From: Lentzea albidocapillata
Lineage (GTDB): Bacteria; Actinomycetota; Actinomycetes; Mycobacteriales; Pseudonocardiaceae
Reading direction: 5' to 3'
DNA length: 64,000 nt
NCBI RefSeq assembly: GCF_000719115.1
Contig: NZ_JOEA01000029.1
Location: 61,145-125,144 of the forward strand
Numbering within the stretch: the stretch's first letter is position 1; every line of letters starts with the position of its first letter. A program made the translations under genes and the position numbers. Positions 43,302 to 51,532 of the stretch are shown here, piece by piece. The notes below the pieces were generated by a model that saw nothing but the letters and a program-made list of their open reading frames with translations, was not told the DNA's origin and did no database searches.

Positions 43302-44608
43302 CCGAGATTCCGCGCAAGGCCGTGCAGCGCACCGCCAAGCTGGCGAGCCTCCCGCTCGGGGTGGCCGGCCGGGTTGTCGGTGGCTGGGGGAAGCGACTGA
43401 CCGGACGCGCGGCCGACGAGGTCAACGCCGAGGTGACGGCCAAGACGGCGGAGCAGGTCTTCGCGGTGCTCGGCCAGCTCAAGGGCGGCGCCATGAAGTT
43501 CGGGCAGGCGCTGAGCGTGTTCGAGGCGGCGGTCCCCGACGAGCTGGCGGCCCCGTACCGCGAGGCGCTGACGAAGCTGCAGACCGCGGCCCCGCCGATG
43601 CCCGCCCGCACCACGCACCGCGTGCTCGCCGAACAGCTGGGCGCGTCCTGGACGAAGCGCTTCCAGGAGTTCGACGACGAACCGGCCGCGTCGGCGTCCA
43701 TCGGCCAGGTGCACCGCGCGGTGTGGCACGACGGCCGCGACGTGGCGGTGAAGGTCCAGTACCCCGGCGCGGACGAGGCCCTGCGCGCCGACCTCAAGCA
43801 GCTGCTGCGGTTCAGCCGCCTGCTGCAGGCGATCATGCCCGGCGCCGACGTGCGCCCGTTGCTGGAGGAGCTGCGCGACAGGTACCTGGAGGAGCTCGAC
43901 TACCGCGACGAGGCCACGAACCAGCGCACGTTCGCGAAGGCCTTCGAGAACGACCCGCACGTGCTGGTCCCCCGCGTCATCGCCTCGGCACCCAAGGTCA
44001 TGGTGACCGAGTGGACCTCCGGCGTGGGCCTGTCGCACATCATCCGCGAGGGCTCGGCCGAGGACCGCGACCTGGCGGGCCAACTGCTCGCCGAGTTCCA
44101 CTTCTCGGCCCCGTCCCGCTCCGGCCTGCTGCACGCCGACCCGCACCCCGGCAACTTCATGCTGGGCGACGACGGCCGCCTGCGCGTGATCGACTTCGGC
44201 GCCGTGGCCCGCCTGCCGGACGGCCTGCCCAAGACGCTGGGCCTGATGACCAGGCTGGCCCTCGACGGCCGCTCCGCCGACCTCGTCGAACTGCTGCGCA
44301 CCGAGAACTTCATCCGCGAGGGCATGGAACTGCACGGCGAGGACGTGCTCGGCTACCTGACACCGTTCGTGGAGCCGCTGCGCACCGAGTCGTTCCACTT
44401 CACCCGCCGCTGGCTGCAGTCGCAGGCCGAACGCGTGGGCGACCTGCGCAGCCCGGATTCACAGACGGGCCGCTCTTTGAACCTGCCGCCCCAGTACCTG
44501 CTGATTCACCGCGTGACAATGGGCGCGACAGGCATTCTCTGCCAACTCGACGCCCACGTGACCGCGCACGAAATCGTTTCACGGTGGCAACCGGGATTCG
44601 CCGACTAA
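43298..44608 (+). CDS. AarF/UbiB/ABC1-family atypical kinase
   Basis: 436 residues. Family blocks are KGGAMKFGQALS (the KxGQ-type motif), AASIGQVHRAVWHDGRDVAVKVQYPG (ATP-binding Lys), LHADPHPGNFM (catalytic loop) and VIDFGAVARLP (DFG equivalent). Homologous to Rv3197. Family members act in quinone biosynthesis or lipid metabolism as ATPases. Coupled to the preceding E1-like gene. Confidence 0.95.
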   Translation: MTEIPRKAVQRTAKLASLPLGVAGRVVGGWGKRLTGRAADEVNAEVTAKTAEQVFAVLGQLKGGAMKFGQALSVFEAAVPDELAAPYREALTKLQTAAPPMPARTTHRVLAEQLGASWTKRFQEFDDEPAASASIGQVHRAVWHDGRDVAVKVQYPGADEALRADLKQLLRFSRLLQAIMPGADVRPLLEELRDRYLEELDYRDEATNQRTFAKAFENDPHVLVPRVIASAPKVMVTEWTSGVGLSHIIREGSAEDRDLAGQLLAEFHFSAPSRSGLLHADPHPGNFMLGDDGRLRVIDFGAVARLPDGLPKTLGLMTRLALDGRSADLVELLRTENFIREGMELHGEDVLGYLTPFVEPLRTESFHFTRRWLQSQAERVGDLRSPDSQTGRSLNLPPQYLLIHRVTMGATGILCQLDAHVTAHEIVSRWQPGFAD

Positions 44609-44693
44609 CTCGTCCGGGTGAACCCAGGCCAAGTTATCCACAGCTTGGCCCTCAGCCCCCTTCGACCCCTGCCGGCTACGCCACGATGAACCC

Positions 44694-45236
44694 ATGGCAC
44701 CCATCGCGACCACCGCTGAGCTGCGCAAATCCGGGATCTCCGCACGGGAGGTCCTGCGCCACTGCACCCCCGCCGGCTCATGGCAGCGGCTGCTGCCCGG
44801 CGTAGTTCTGACCACCCCGTCCCCGGCCACTCGCCTCGACAGACTGCGCGCCGTCCTTTCCTTCGCCGGGCCTTCTTCGGTGATCACAGGAGCCGACGCA
44901 CTGGTTCGCCAAGGAGCCGCACTTCCCCTTCCCAGGCACATTCACGTCCTCGCGGGAAGCAATGTGCGAAGAGCGAATCCGTGGATTCTGCTGGAACGCA
45001 CCACCCGCCCGCCGGCCGTGGTGGAACGCCACGGCCTGAGGCTCGCGGGTGCCGCGCGGGCCGCTCTCGACCTGGCCCGGCGGGAACTGAACCCGCGCGC
45101 CATCGCAGAAATCCTCGACGCCGTGGTGAGCGCGCGGTTGTGCACGCCAGCGGAACTCCGGGAGGAGTTACGGGTGAGCAGCCGCCGAGGAACGGCCCTG
45201 GTCAGACAGGCCCTGTGCCACCTGTACCCGACCTGA
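44694..45236 (+). CDS. AbiEi-antitoxin-domain / DUF559-related protein, N-terminal part
   Basis: 180 residues. The first 60 (TTAELRKSGISAREVLRHC then TPAGSWQRLLPGVVL) match the winged-helix N-terminal domain of AbiEi-like antitoxins found in actinobacterial proteins that usually end in a DUF559 nuclease-like domain. Here the C-terminal domain (AARAALDLARRELNPRAIAEILDAVVSA) is present as helices, but the DUF559 catalytic half is missing, so the gene may be truncated. The 444 bases after it carry no gene. Confidence 0.72.
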   Translation: MAPIATTAELRKSGISAREVLRHCTPAGSWQRLLPGVVLTTPSPATRLDRLRAVLSFAGPSSVITGADALVRQGAALPLPRHIHVLAGSNVRRANPWILLERTTRPPAVVERHGLRLAGAARAALDLARRELNPRAIAEILDAVVSARLCTPAELREELRVSSRRGTALVRQALCHLYPT

Positions 45237-45680
45237 CCGCAGGTCAGCGCCGGGCGCGCCGTGCGCATGAGCGACGGAGGGAGGTTTCCTGCCTAGCGAC
45301 GAGTCGACTCTTCGGCACTGAACGGCTCACCGCCTGCGCCCCTGATACTGCAGGTCAGCGCGCATGCTGGGTACTGCGTACTCGCGCAGTAAGGGCAATC
45401 CGAGCCGGTCATCGGAGGCGGCGAACCCGCGCGATCCGGAACTCATGCCTGCCTGGCGCTTGCTCCAGCTGGCCCCACGCCGTCTCGCCTCACGGCCTTT
45501 CGCCGCCCGACCAACGCCCCGTGTTCAGGGTCCTGCACTACCTGACCCAGCGGCTCACCCTCACGAGCTCGCGCCACTCAACTGGGCGGCTGCCACTTCA
45601 GTCCAGCGCCACCTCAACCCGATCGCCACCTCAAGTCAGGCGCGATCTGACCTCGCGCGCGATCCGCGACCTCAGGTGAG
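45237..45680. other. Non-coding stretch with degenerate tandem repeats
   Basis: No believable frame. GCAGGTCAGCGC occurs at 45239 and 45350. From about 45572 to 45676 a degenerate unit of about 17 bases (CCACCTCAACCCGATCG and variants) repeats five or six times. Likely gene debris left by loss of the downstream half of the preceding gene. Confidence 0.5.
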
Positions 45681-45932
45681 TCAGCGCCAGTACTCGTCCG
45701 GCAGCTTGCCCTCGATGTCCCGTACGTGGGTCTTCGAGCACACCTGACACAACCACCGGAGAGACCCACCGGTCCGCTCCGACGACCAGGCCAGGAACTC
45801 GAGGTCAGAAACGGAGGAACGCAGCCGCCCGCATCTGTGGCAAGCGGGCACCGGCTCCGCCCCAGCGGATACCGGCTCCGCCTCAGCAGTCACCGACTTC
45901 GACCCACCTGCCGGCTCCGAACCAGCGGTCAC
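45681..45932 (-). CDS. Small CxxC zinc-finger protein
   Basis: 83 residues from the GTG at 45932, which overlaps the methyltransferase stop by 4 bases. The C-terminal 55 residues are a widespread actinobacterial unit: CHRCGRL, then WLCQVCSKTHVRDIEGKL with a DEYW-type end. The N-terminal 30 residues are made of imperfect repeats of AEPVSAG/AEPVPA, absent from usual relatives and probably a slippage expansion. Function unknown. Confidence 0.78.
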   Translation of the reverse strand: MTAGSEPAGGSKSVTAEAEPVSAGAEPVPACHRCGRLRSSVSDLEFLAWSSERTGGSLRWLCQVCSKTHVRDIEGKLPDEYWR

Positions 45933-46801
45933 CGGCGCCGCCCCACGTGAACGGTGTCGGTTTCCAACAGGAACACGTCCTCGCGGGCGCCGACGTACTC
46001 CGAGTCGGACGGGTTGAGCAGGCGGCGAAGTGCGTCGCGGTCGGCGGGGTGCAGGTGGGCGCCGGTGATCTCGGTCAGCCAGGTCAGGCGGTCGACCGCC
46101 CAGTCGCGGACCAGTTGCTTGGCCGGGGCCGGGTGGTCGACGACGAAGCTGAAGGCGCTGATCTCGCCCAGGCCCGCGTCGGCGAGGGCGACGTTCCAGC
46201 CGACCGGGAGGCGGACCGAGCCCGTCATGTTCTCGCGCATCGACACGAACCACGACGCGCGGGCCGCGGCCAGGCGTTCCTGCAGGCCGGGTGAGCCGAC
46301 GCCCAGGTCCCACGGGAGGAAGCGGGTTTCGAGGCCGCCTTCCGCGAGGGCCAGCCAGCCGCCGGGGGCCAAGGCCCCTACCAGGCGTTTCATTCCGCGC
46401 AACTGATCAGGGAGGTGGTGGATCACCCGGGAACCCCAGATGAGCTCGACCGGGCCGGCGAACGACAGCGGGTCTTCGGTGGCGAGGTCGGCGAGCACCG
46501 GCTTCACCGACACGGCGCCGTCGGTTTCCGCGCGGGCCGCGGTGCAGGCCGCGTCCAGCAGTTCGGGGGTGGCGTCGACCAGGACCAGGACGCCTCCGCC
46601 GTGGTCTCGCAGGGCCGCGGCGAGCGGCACGCTCATGGAGCCGGCACCGCAGCCGACGTCCATCACGACCGGTGAGTCGGGTAGGGGCGCGACCAGTCTG
46701 CGGGCGACCGAGGACAGCGCCTCCGCCTGCAGTGAGCCGTGGCGCCTCATCGCGTGGAGGCGAGATGACCAGTCGATTCCGTCGTGAGTGTGGTGCGGCA
46801 C
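45929..46801 (-). CDS. SAM-dependent methyltransferase
   Basis: 290 residues. Class I methyltransferase motif I is VVMDVGCGAGSMSVPLA, with the acidic residue of motif II in VLVDATPEL. RVIHHLPDQLRGMKRLVGALAPGGWLALAEGG is the motif IV-VI region. The C-terminal 90 residues resemble the small-molecule methyltransferases of secondary metabolism. Substrate unknown. Coupled to the small zinc-finger gene. Confidence 0.9.
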   Translation of the reverse strand: MPHHTHDGIDWSSRLHAMRRHGSLQAEALSSVARRLVAPLPDSPVVMDVGCGAGSMSVPLAAALRDHGGGVLVLVDATPELLDAACTAARAETDGAVSVKPVLADLATEDPLSFAGPVELIWGSRVIHHLPDQLRGMKRLVGALAPGGWLALAEGGLETRFLPWDLGVGSPGLQERLAAARASWFVSMRENMTGSVRLPVGWNVALADAGLGEISAFSFVVDHPAPAKQLVRDWAVDRLTWLTEITGAHLHPADRDALRRLLNPSDSEYVGAREDVFLLETDTVHVGRRR

Positions 46802-46827
46802 AAAGGGGACGGTACGGAGGAACGGCC

Positions 46828-46863
46828 GAGGCCGCCATCCACCTTCTCGTGGATGACGGCCTC
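46828..46863 (-). terminator. Hairpin after whiB7 downstream gene
   Basis: GAGGCCG (46828-46834) pairs with CGGCCTC (46857-46863), and the inner CATCCAC/GTGGATG extends the stem. It closes the whiB7 operon. Confidence 0.8.
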
Positions 46864-46875
46864 AGCTCGAGACTG

Positions 46876-47091
46876 TCAGAGGTCGAAGCGAGCCGCTCTG
46901 CGTCCCGCCCATCGCGACAACCTGCGCCAACGTTGCGCTGACGCGAGGCGGTTCGCCAGGCGTTGCTCTTCAGCGAACCTCTGGGCTTCTTGTATTCGTA
47001 TTCGCACGAGCTCTTCATTCAGAGACATGGGAGTCAGGGCCTCGTTCAGGTAGGCGGGCATTGCGCTGTGGTTGAGCTGCACGGTGTTCAC
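46876..47091 (-). CDS. Small basic helical protein coupled to whiB7
   Basis: 71 residues from the GTG at 47091, overlapping the whiB7 stop by 4 bases. The C-terminal half is a charged amphipathic helix (RIQEAQRFAEEQRLANRLAS) ending in an Arg/Trp-rich tail (RWRRLSRWAGRRAARFDL). No known domain. Translational coupling means its level follows WhiB7, so it may be a partner or accessory of the response. A DNA- or RNA-binding role is possible. Confidence 0.7.
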   Translation of the reverse strand: MNTVQLNHSAMPAYLNEALTPMSLNEELVRIRIQEAQRFAEEQRLANRLASAQRWRRLSRWAGRRAARFDL

Positions 47092-47408
47092 GCCGCCGCC
47101 TCCGTCTTGCTGGCAGTGACAACGGTCGCGTCCTTGCGCGGGCGGCCACGGGGCCGCTTGCGCGCGATGACGACACCGCGCTCGAAGATCTCTCCACCCC
47201 AGACGCCCCACGGCTCGTGACGTGCGATCGCGCCGGCGAGGCACTCCGCGAGGACCGGGCAGGTCCCGCAGAAGGACTTCGCCTTCTCGAGGTCAGCAGG
47301 CGCGTCAGCGAACCAGAGGTCGGGGTTGTGGGTGCGGCAGGGGATGTCGAGCCCCTCCGCGAGGTCCGGAAGTGCCTCGCCCGTGAGCGGGACAGTCGCG
47401 GTCAACAT
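47088..47408 (-). CDS. whiB7: WhiB7 redox-sensing transcription factor
   Basis: 106 residues. Four iron-sulfur ligands are C24, C47, C50 and C56. The G[VI]WGG turn is EPWGVWGGE (65-73) and the AT-hook RGRPRK is at 87-92, the combination that defines the WhiB7 branch. It binds SigA and A/T-rich sites next to -35 boxes to activate intrinsic antibiotic-resistance genes. AAGGAG lies 8 bases before the ATG. Expression is predicted to be controlled by the terminator and leader ORF upstream. Confidence 0.96.
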   Translation of the reverse strand: MLTATVPLTGEALPDLAEGLDIPCRTHNPDLWFADAPADLEKAKSFCGTCPVLAECLAGAIARHEPWGVWGGEIFERGVVIARKRPRGRPRKDATVVTASKTEAAA

Positions 47409-47437
47409 CAGGGTTTTCTCCTTGTGTGGGGTACTGC

Positions 47438-47483
47438 AAAAACACGAAAGCCGCGGACTCTGTACGAGTCCGCGGCTTTCGTG
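47438..47483 (-). terminator. Attenuator terminator in whiB7 leader
   Basis: The arm 47443-47460 is perfectly complementary to 47466-47483 (18 bp, loop TGTAC). On the minus strand it is followed by TTTTT (47438-47442). It lies 30 bases before the whiB7 start codon and 24 bases after the leader ORF stop. A second hairpin, CGACCCC (47499-47505) with GGGGTCG (47512-47518), holds the leader stop codon in its loop. Confidence 0.88.
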
Positions 47484-47507
47484 AGCCTGGTGGTCCTTCG
47501 ACCCCTT

Positions 47508-47780
47508 CTAGGGGGTCGGCAGGAGCCTTCTCACTTGATGCGCGGACAGCGCATTCGTGTAGTTGTCGACGTCATCGATGGCCGGCAGCGCGATCGGCTG
47601 CTCGTTGCGCACTTCGGCGCCAGCCAGAGCGGTGCCGCGCAGAGCGGTGCCCCGCTCGCGGCCCAGCAGTGCCACTGGCTTGTGGGCAGAGGTGTGCCAC
47701 ATGGCCTGAGTGGATGCGGACGTGCAGAAACCCTCGGTCAACGGGAGGCCGACCGCGCGCGAGCTGCTGAAGATCTTCAC
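47508..47780 (-). CDS. whiB7 leader (upstream) ORF
   Basis: A 90-codon frame from the GTG at 47780, preceded by GAGGAGGTGACC at ideal spacing, an unusually strong ribosome site. The encoded protein has no recognisable domain or membrane segment. It lies entirely inside the whiB7 5' leader, and its stop codon is in the loop of a hairpin just ahead of the attenuator. I read it as a ribosome-sensing uORF, as known for whiB7/wblC genes: ribosome stalling by antibiotics would change leader folding and let transcription continue. It is longer than the very short mycobacterial uORFs. It could also be a genuine small protein. Confidence 0.65.
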   Translation of the reverse strand: MKIFSSSRAVGLPLTEGFCTSASTQAMWHTSAHKPVALLGRERGTALRGTALAGAEVRNEQPIALPAIDDVDNYTNALSAHQVRRLLPTP

Positions 47781-47872
47781 AACGGGTCACCTCCTCGGAA
47801 CGAGAGAGCTCTGCATCGAGAGCTAGTAGTAGTTCTTCTTCCCCAGACGGGTCCTCCGGACCCGGCATGAGC

Positions 47873-47918
47873 AGGTTATGACCCCGTACCTGGGGCTCGC
47901 AACCTATTTAACGAAACT
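47873..47918 (-). promoter_or_regulatory. Autoregulated whiB7-type promoter
   Basis: Minus strand: -35 TTGCGA (47897-47902), an 18-base spacer and -10 TAACCT (47873-47878). Two bases upstream of the -35 lies an A/T block, GTTAAATA (within 47905-47918). This is the published signature of WhiB7-SigA promoters. Transcription would start near 47866, giving a leader of about 450 bases. GGGTCC (47849-47854) pairs with GGACCC (47858-47863) near the transcript start. Confidence 0.78.
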
Positions 47919-47926
47919 TGTCCCGA

Positions 47927-49996
47927 TCAGGTGGCGGAGTACCCGACACCGGCTCGGACCAGGCCCAACACGTCGTCGCCGAACTTATCAAGCTTCGAGG
48001 CGCCGATGCCCGAGATCGCGACGAGTCCGGCCGAATCCGTGGGTCGCTGCTCCGCGATCGCCATCAGGGTCGCGTCGGTGAACACGACGTACGCGGGCAC
48101 CTTCAGCTCCCGCGCCCGCCCCGCACGCCACCGGCGCAGCGACTCGAGCAGCTCCTCGTCCACATCGGACGGGCAGGACCTGCATCGGCCGAGCTTGACG
48201 GACTGCGCCTCGACCAGCGTCGACGCGCACACCCGGCAGGTCGGCTTCTCCTTCTTCATGAGAGGAGGCCGTTGCGCGCCACCGGATACCCGCGCGGCCG
48301 GGTGGTTCTCGGGAACGAGGCTGTAGAGGAACCGCGACCTGCGGCGGTACTTGCGTCCACCGGCGGCGCGCGCCAGCGCCCACGACAGCCAGATGTGCTC
48401 ACGCGCGCGCGTGACACCTACATATAGAAGGCGGCGTTCTTCTTCGATCTTCGCCTCGTCGCCGTCGGCGTACTGGATCGGCATCGTGCCCTCGACCAGT
48501 CCGACGAGGAACACGGCGTCCCACTCGAGGCCCTTCGACGCGTGCAGCGACGCCAGAGTCACGCCTTCGACCGTCGGCGGGTGCTGTGCCTCGGCGCGCA
48601 TGTCCAGCTCGACGCAGAACATCGGCAGGTCGGCCTCGGGCGTGGCGGCGGCGAACTCCTCGGCGAGCTCGACGAGCGCGAGCAACGACTCCCAGCGTTC
48701 CCGCGCGCTGCCACCGGTCGGCGGCTCGTCGGTCAGCCCGACGCGGCCGAGCGCCGAGCGCACGACCTCGGGCAGGCTGCCCTCGGGATTGCCCGACGAG
48801 CGCAGCGTGATCATCGCCTGGCGCACCTCGGCGCGCTCGAAGAAGCGCTCGCCCCCGCGCACCAGGTACGGGATGCCGAGCCCGGCGAGCGCCTGCTCGT
48901 ACGCCTCGGACTGCGCGTTGACGCGGTAGAGGATCGCGATCTCGGACGCCGCGACGCCCTCGTCGAGCAGCGTCTTGATGCGGCCCGCGACGGCATCGGC
49001 CTCGCTCGGCTCGTCGTCGAACTCGTGGAACCGCGGCTTCGGGCCGTCCGGCCGCTGCCCGATCAGTTGCAGCCGCGAGCCGGCCGGACGCCCGCGCGCC
49101 CACTTGATCACGTCGTTGGCCAGCTCGACGACCTGCGGTGTCGACCGGTAGTCGCGCTCCAGCCGCACGACGACCGCCTCGGGGAACCGCCGCCCGAAGT
49201 TGAGCAGCGGCTGCGGCGAGGCTCCCGCGAACGAGTAGATGGTCTGGTTCGCGTCGCCGACCACGGTCACGTCGTCGCGAGCGCCCAGCCACGAGTCGAG
49301 CACGCGCTGCTGCAGCGGCGTCACGTCCTGGTACTCGTCCACGACGAAGCAGCGGTAGCGGTCGCGGAACTCCTGCGCGACCTCAGCGTTGTCCTCCAGC
49401 GCGCCCGCCGTGTAGAGCAGCAGGTCGTCGAAGTCGAGCAGCTGCGCCTCGTTCTTGAGCTGCTCGTAGGTCGTGTACAGCTTCATGATCTGTTCGGCGG
49501 GCGCCGGGATGTCCCGCGCGGCGCGAGCGGCCGCGGCCGGGTAGTCCTCCGGCATCAGCAGGGACGCCTTCGCCCACTCGATCTCGCTCGTCAGGTCGCG
49601 CAGCGCGTCCGACTCGGTCGGCATCCCCAGCCGGGACGCGGCGCGGGCCACGACGCGGATCTTCTGGTCGACGAGCTCCCAGCGCGGACCGCCGATGACC
49701 CGCGGCCAGAAGTAACGCAGCTGGCGAGAGGCGGCGGCGTGGAACGTCACGGCCTGTGCGCCTTGCACGTCCAGAGAACGCAAACGTGTGCGCATCTCCC
49801 CCGCGGCGCGCTTGGTGAACGTGACGGCCAGGACCTGCGACGGAGCGACGTGGCCGCGTTGACACAGGTAGGCGATGCGGTGCGTGATGGTGCGCGTTTT
49901 ACCGGTACCGGCACCCGCGAGCACGCACACGGGACCGCGCGGGGCCTCGACTGCGGCGCGCTGTTCCGGATCAAGACCCTCCAGCAACGCGTCCAT
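47927..49996 (-). CDS. uvrD2: ATP-dependent DNA helicase UvrD2
   Basis: 689 residues, a superfamily 1 helicase. Walker A AGAGTGKT is at 27-34, followed by VVDEYQDV (motif II), [11 protein letters not shown] (III), ERDYRST (IV), [17 protein letters not shown] (V) and [15 protein letters not shown] (VI). The C-terminal tail has a four-cysteine zinc cluster ([15 protein letters not shown]) and an HRDC domain ([25 protein letters not shown]), the UvrD2 architecture of Rv3198c. Acts in DNA repair. Its stop lies 9 bases before the whiB7 promoter's A/T element. Confidence 0.95.
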   Translation of the reverse strand: MDALLEGLDPEQRAAVEAPRGPVCVLAGAGTGKTRTITHRIAYLCQRGHVAPSQVLAVTFTKRAAGEMRTRLRSLDVQGAQAVTFHAAASRQLRYFWPRVIGGPRWELVDQKIRVVARAASRLGMPTESDALRDLTSEIEWAKASLLMPEDYPAAAARAARDIPAPAEQIMKLYTTYEQLKNEAQLLDFDDLLLYTAGALEDNAEVAQEFRDRYRCFVVDEYQDVTPLQQRVLDSWLGARDDVTVVGDANQTIYSFAGASPQPLLNFGRRFPEAVVVRLERDYRSTPQVVELANDVIKWARGRPAGSRLQLIGQRPDGPKPRFHEFDDEPSEADAVAGRIKTLLDEGVAASEIAILYRVNAQSEAYEQALAGLGIPYLVRGGERFFERAEVRQAMITLRSSGNPEGSLPEVVRSALGRVGLTDEPPTGGSARERWESLLALVELAEEFAAATPEADLPMFCVELDMRAEAQHPPTVEGVTLASLHASKGLEWDAVFLVGLVEGTMPIQYADGDEAKIEEERRLLYVGVTRAREHIWLSWALARAAGGRKYRRRSRFLYSLVPENHPAARVSGGAQRPPLMKKEKPTCRVCASTLVEAQSVKLGRCRSCPSDVDEELLESLRRWRAGRARELKVPAYVVFTDATLMAIAEQRPTDSAGLVAISGIGASKLDKFGDDVLGLVRAGVGYSAT

Positions 49997-50078
49997 GCCC
50001 GGCAGTCTCGCAGATGGCCGCGCTGTGCTAAGTCAGGCTCCCGCTGTGTTCGATTATTTTGGCCAGTATCCTGTGGGT

Positions 50079-50810
50079 ATGGCTGGTAAGCAGGACAAGG
50101 CGGCGGCGAAGGAAGCGGCGAAGGTTCGTCGCGCGGCTTCACGCGCGCGGCGCAAGCAGATCTTCGAGGCGTTCAAGATGCAGCGCCGCGAGGACAAGGC
50201 GCTCGTTCCGATGATGCTGGGCGCCCTGCTCGGTGTCACCGCGATCGCCGTGGTCCTGGGCATCGTCTTCAACGCCGTGTGGATGTTCGTGCCACTGGGC
50301 GTCGCGCTCGGCGCGCTGCTGGCCGTCATCATCTTCGGCCGCCGCGTCCAGAGCAACGTCTTCCGCAAGGCGGACGGCCAGCCGGGCGCGGGCGCCTGGG
50401 CACTCGAGAACCTGCGCGGCCGCTGGCGCGTCACGCCCGCCGTCGCGGGCACCACGCAGCTCGACGCCGTGCACCGCGTGCTGGGCAGGCCGGGCGTCGT
50501 CCTGGTCGCCGAGGGCGCTCCGCAGCGCGTCAAGCCGCTCCTCGCCCAGGAGAAGAAGCGCATCGCCCGCGTCGTCGGCGAGACCCCGATCTACGACTTC
50601 ATCATCGGCACCGAAGAGGGCCAGGTCCCGCTGAAGAAGCTCCAGTCGAAGCTGATGAAGCTGCCGCGCAACATCACGGCCGCCCAGGTCGACTCGCTGG
50701 AGACCCGCCTCGCCGCGCTGGCCAGCCGCGGCGCCGCACTGCCCAAGGGCCCGATGCCGGCGGGCGCGAAGATGCGCAACGTCCAGCGCGCCATGCGCCG
50801 CCGGGGCTGA
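50079..50810 (+). CDS. DUF4191 membrane protein
   Basis: 243 residues from the ATG at 50079. A basic N-terminus (AKVRRAASRARRKQIFEAFKM) precedes two adjacent transmembrane helices (about 45-93), with a C-terminal cytoplasmic domain with WALENLRGRWRVTPAVAGTTQLDAVHRVLGRPGVVLVAEG. This is the conserved DUF4191 family of actinobacteria, homologous to Rv2219. Function unknown. The neighbouring RDD and glnA genes are the usual partners in this order. Confidence 0.92.
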   Translation: MAGKQDKAAAKEAAKVRRAASRARRKQIFEAFKMQRREDKALVPMMLGALLGVTAIAVVLGIVFNAVWMFVPLGVALGALLAVIIFGRRVQSNVFRKADGQPGAGAWALENLRGRWRVTPAVAGTTQLDAVHRVLGRPGVVLVAEGAPQRVKPLLAQEKKRIARVVGETPIYDFIIGTEEGQVPLKKLQSKLMKLPRNITAAQVDSLETRLAALASRGAALPKGPMPAGAKMRNVQRAMRRRG

Positions 50811-50832
50811 CCGAACCCGCTCCCACCAGCAC

Positions 50833-50871
50833 GAAGAGGCCCGCCGCACAGCACGTGCGGCGGGCCTCTTC
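50833..50871. terminator. Bidirectional terminator, 17-bp perfect stem
   Basis: The arm 50833-50849 is perfectly complementary to 50855-50871, loop AGCAC. It lies between the convergent DUF4191 and RDD genes. Confidence 0.92.
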
Positions 50872-50889
50872 GCGTTCGCGGACCAGCGG

Positions 50890-51363
50890 CTAGCGGACCT
50901 TGATGACGACGGTGCCGGCGGCCTTGTCGTGCAGGCAGCGGCCGTCCGCGTCCCAGACCAGCGCCGGGATCAGCGGGAAGATGAGCACGGTGCGCAGCAG
51001 GGCGCGCGGCAGGTGCACGAACGTCTTGCCGTCGATGCGCGCCACCCGCAGCCCGAGCAGCGCGTGTCCCGGGGTGAACCCGAAGAACGCGACCGCGACC
51101 ACCGTGATCACGAACCAGGCCAGCAGGCTCCAGTTCTTCGGCAGGTCAGGCTGGGTGAAGACCGCCGCGACACCCGCGGCGAGGAGGAAGTCGACCAGGA
51201 TGGCGAACGTGCGCCGCCCGATCGAGGCGATGGAGCCCGGCCCCTCCTTGGGGAAGCCATGACGCTCACCACGCCAGCGCTGTTGCGTGCCGTCGTTCGA
51301 GTCTTCACCCGGCGACAGCACCGAATTGGGTCCTGACAGCCACGAACCGGTCCACCTGCTCAC
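50890..51363 (-). CDS. RDD family membrane protein
   Basis: 157 residues, GTG start. A charged N-terminal 45 residues precede three transmembrane segments. The family motif is GRRTFAILVDFLLAAG, with ARIDGKTFVHLPRALLRT and the terminal CLHDKAAGTVVI. Role unknown; always next to glnA in related genomes. Divergent from glnA with a 169-base promoter gap that would hold the nitrogen-responsive control sites of glnA. Confidence 0.9.
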   Translation of the reverse strand: MSRWTGSWLSGPNSVLSPGEDSNDGTQQRWRGERHGFPKEGPGSIASIGRRTFAILVDFLLAAGVAAVFTQPDLPKNWSLLAWFVITVVAVAFFGFTPGHALLGLRVARIDGKTFVHLPRALLRTVLIFPLIPALVWDADGRCLHDKAAGTVVIKVR

Positions 51364-51532
51364 TCCACCAGAGTAAAGCCGTGCTCAACGGGTGAGCACT
51401 GGCAGGTCGTCTTGCCCACTTGGGCGGCCCCGTTAACACTGGCGAAACATCGGAGTGACGGACGGGCAACACCGCCGACATACCGTCACTCACGATGACC
51501 AGCCGTTGTCCATAGTCAAGGAGTCGACGAGG

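Noticed and set aside
45364..45747. 127-residue frame after the AbiEi-like gene
   Set aside because: Ser/Arg/Pro-rich low-quality protein made of the degenerate repeats; no start signal.
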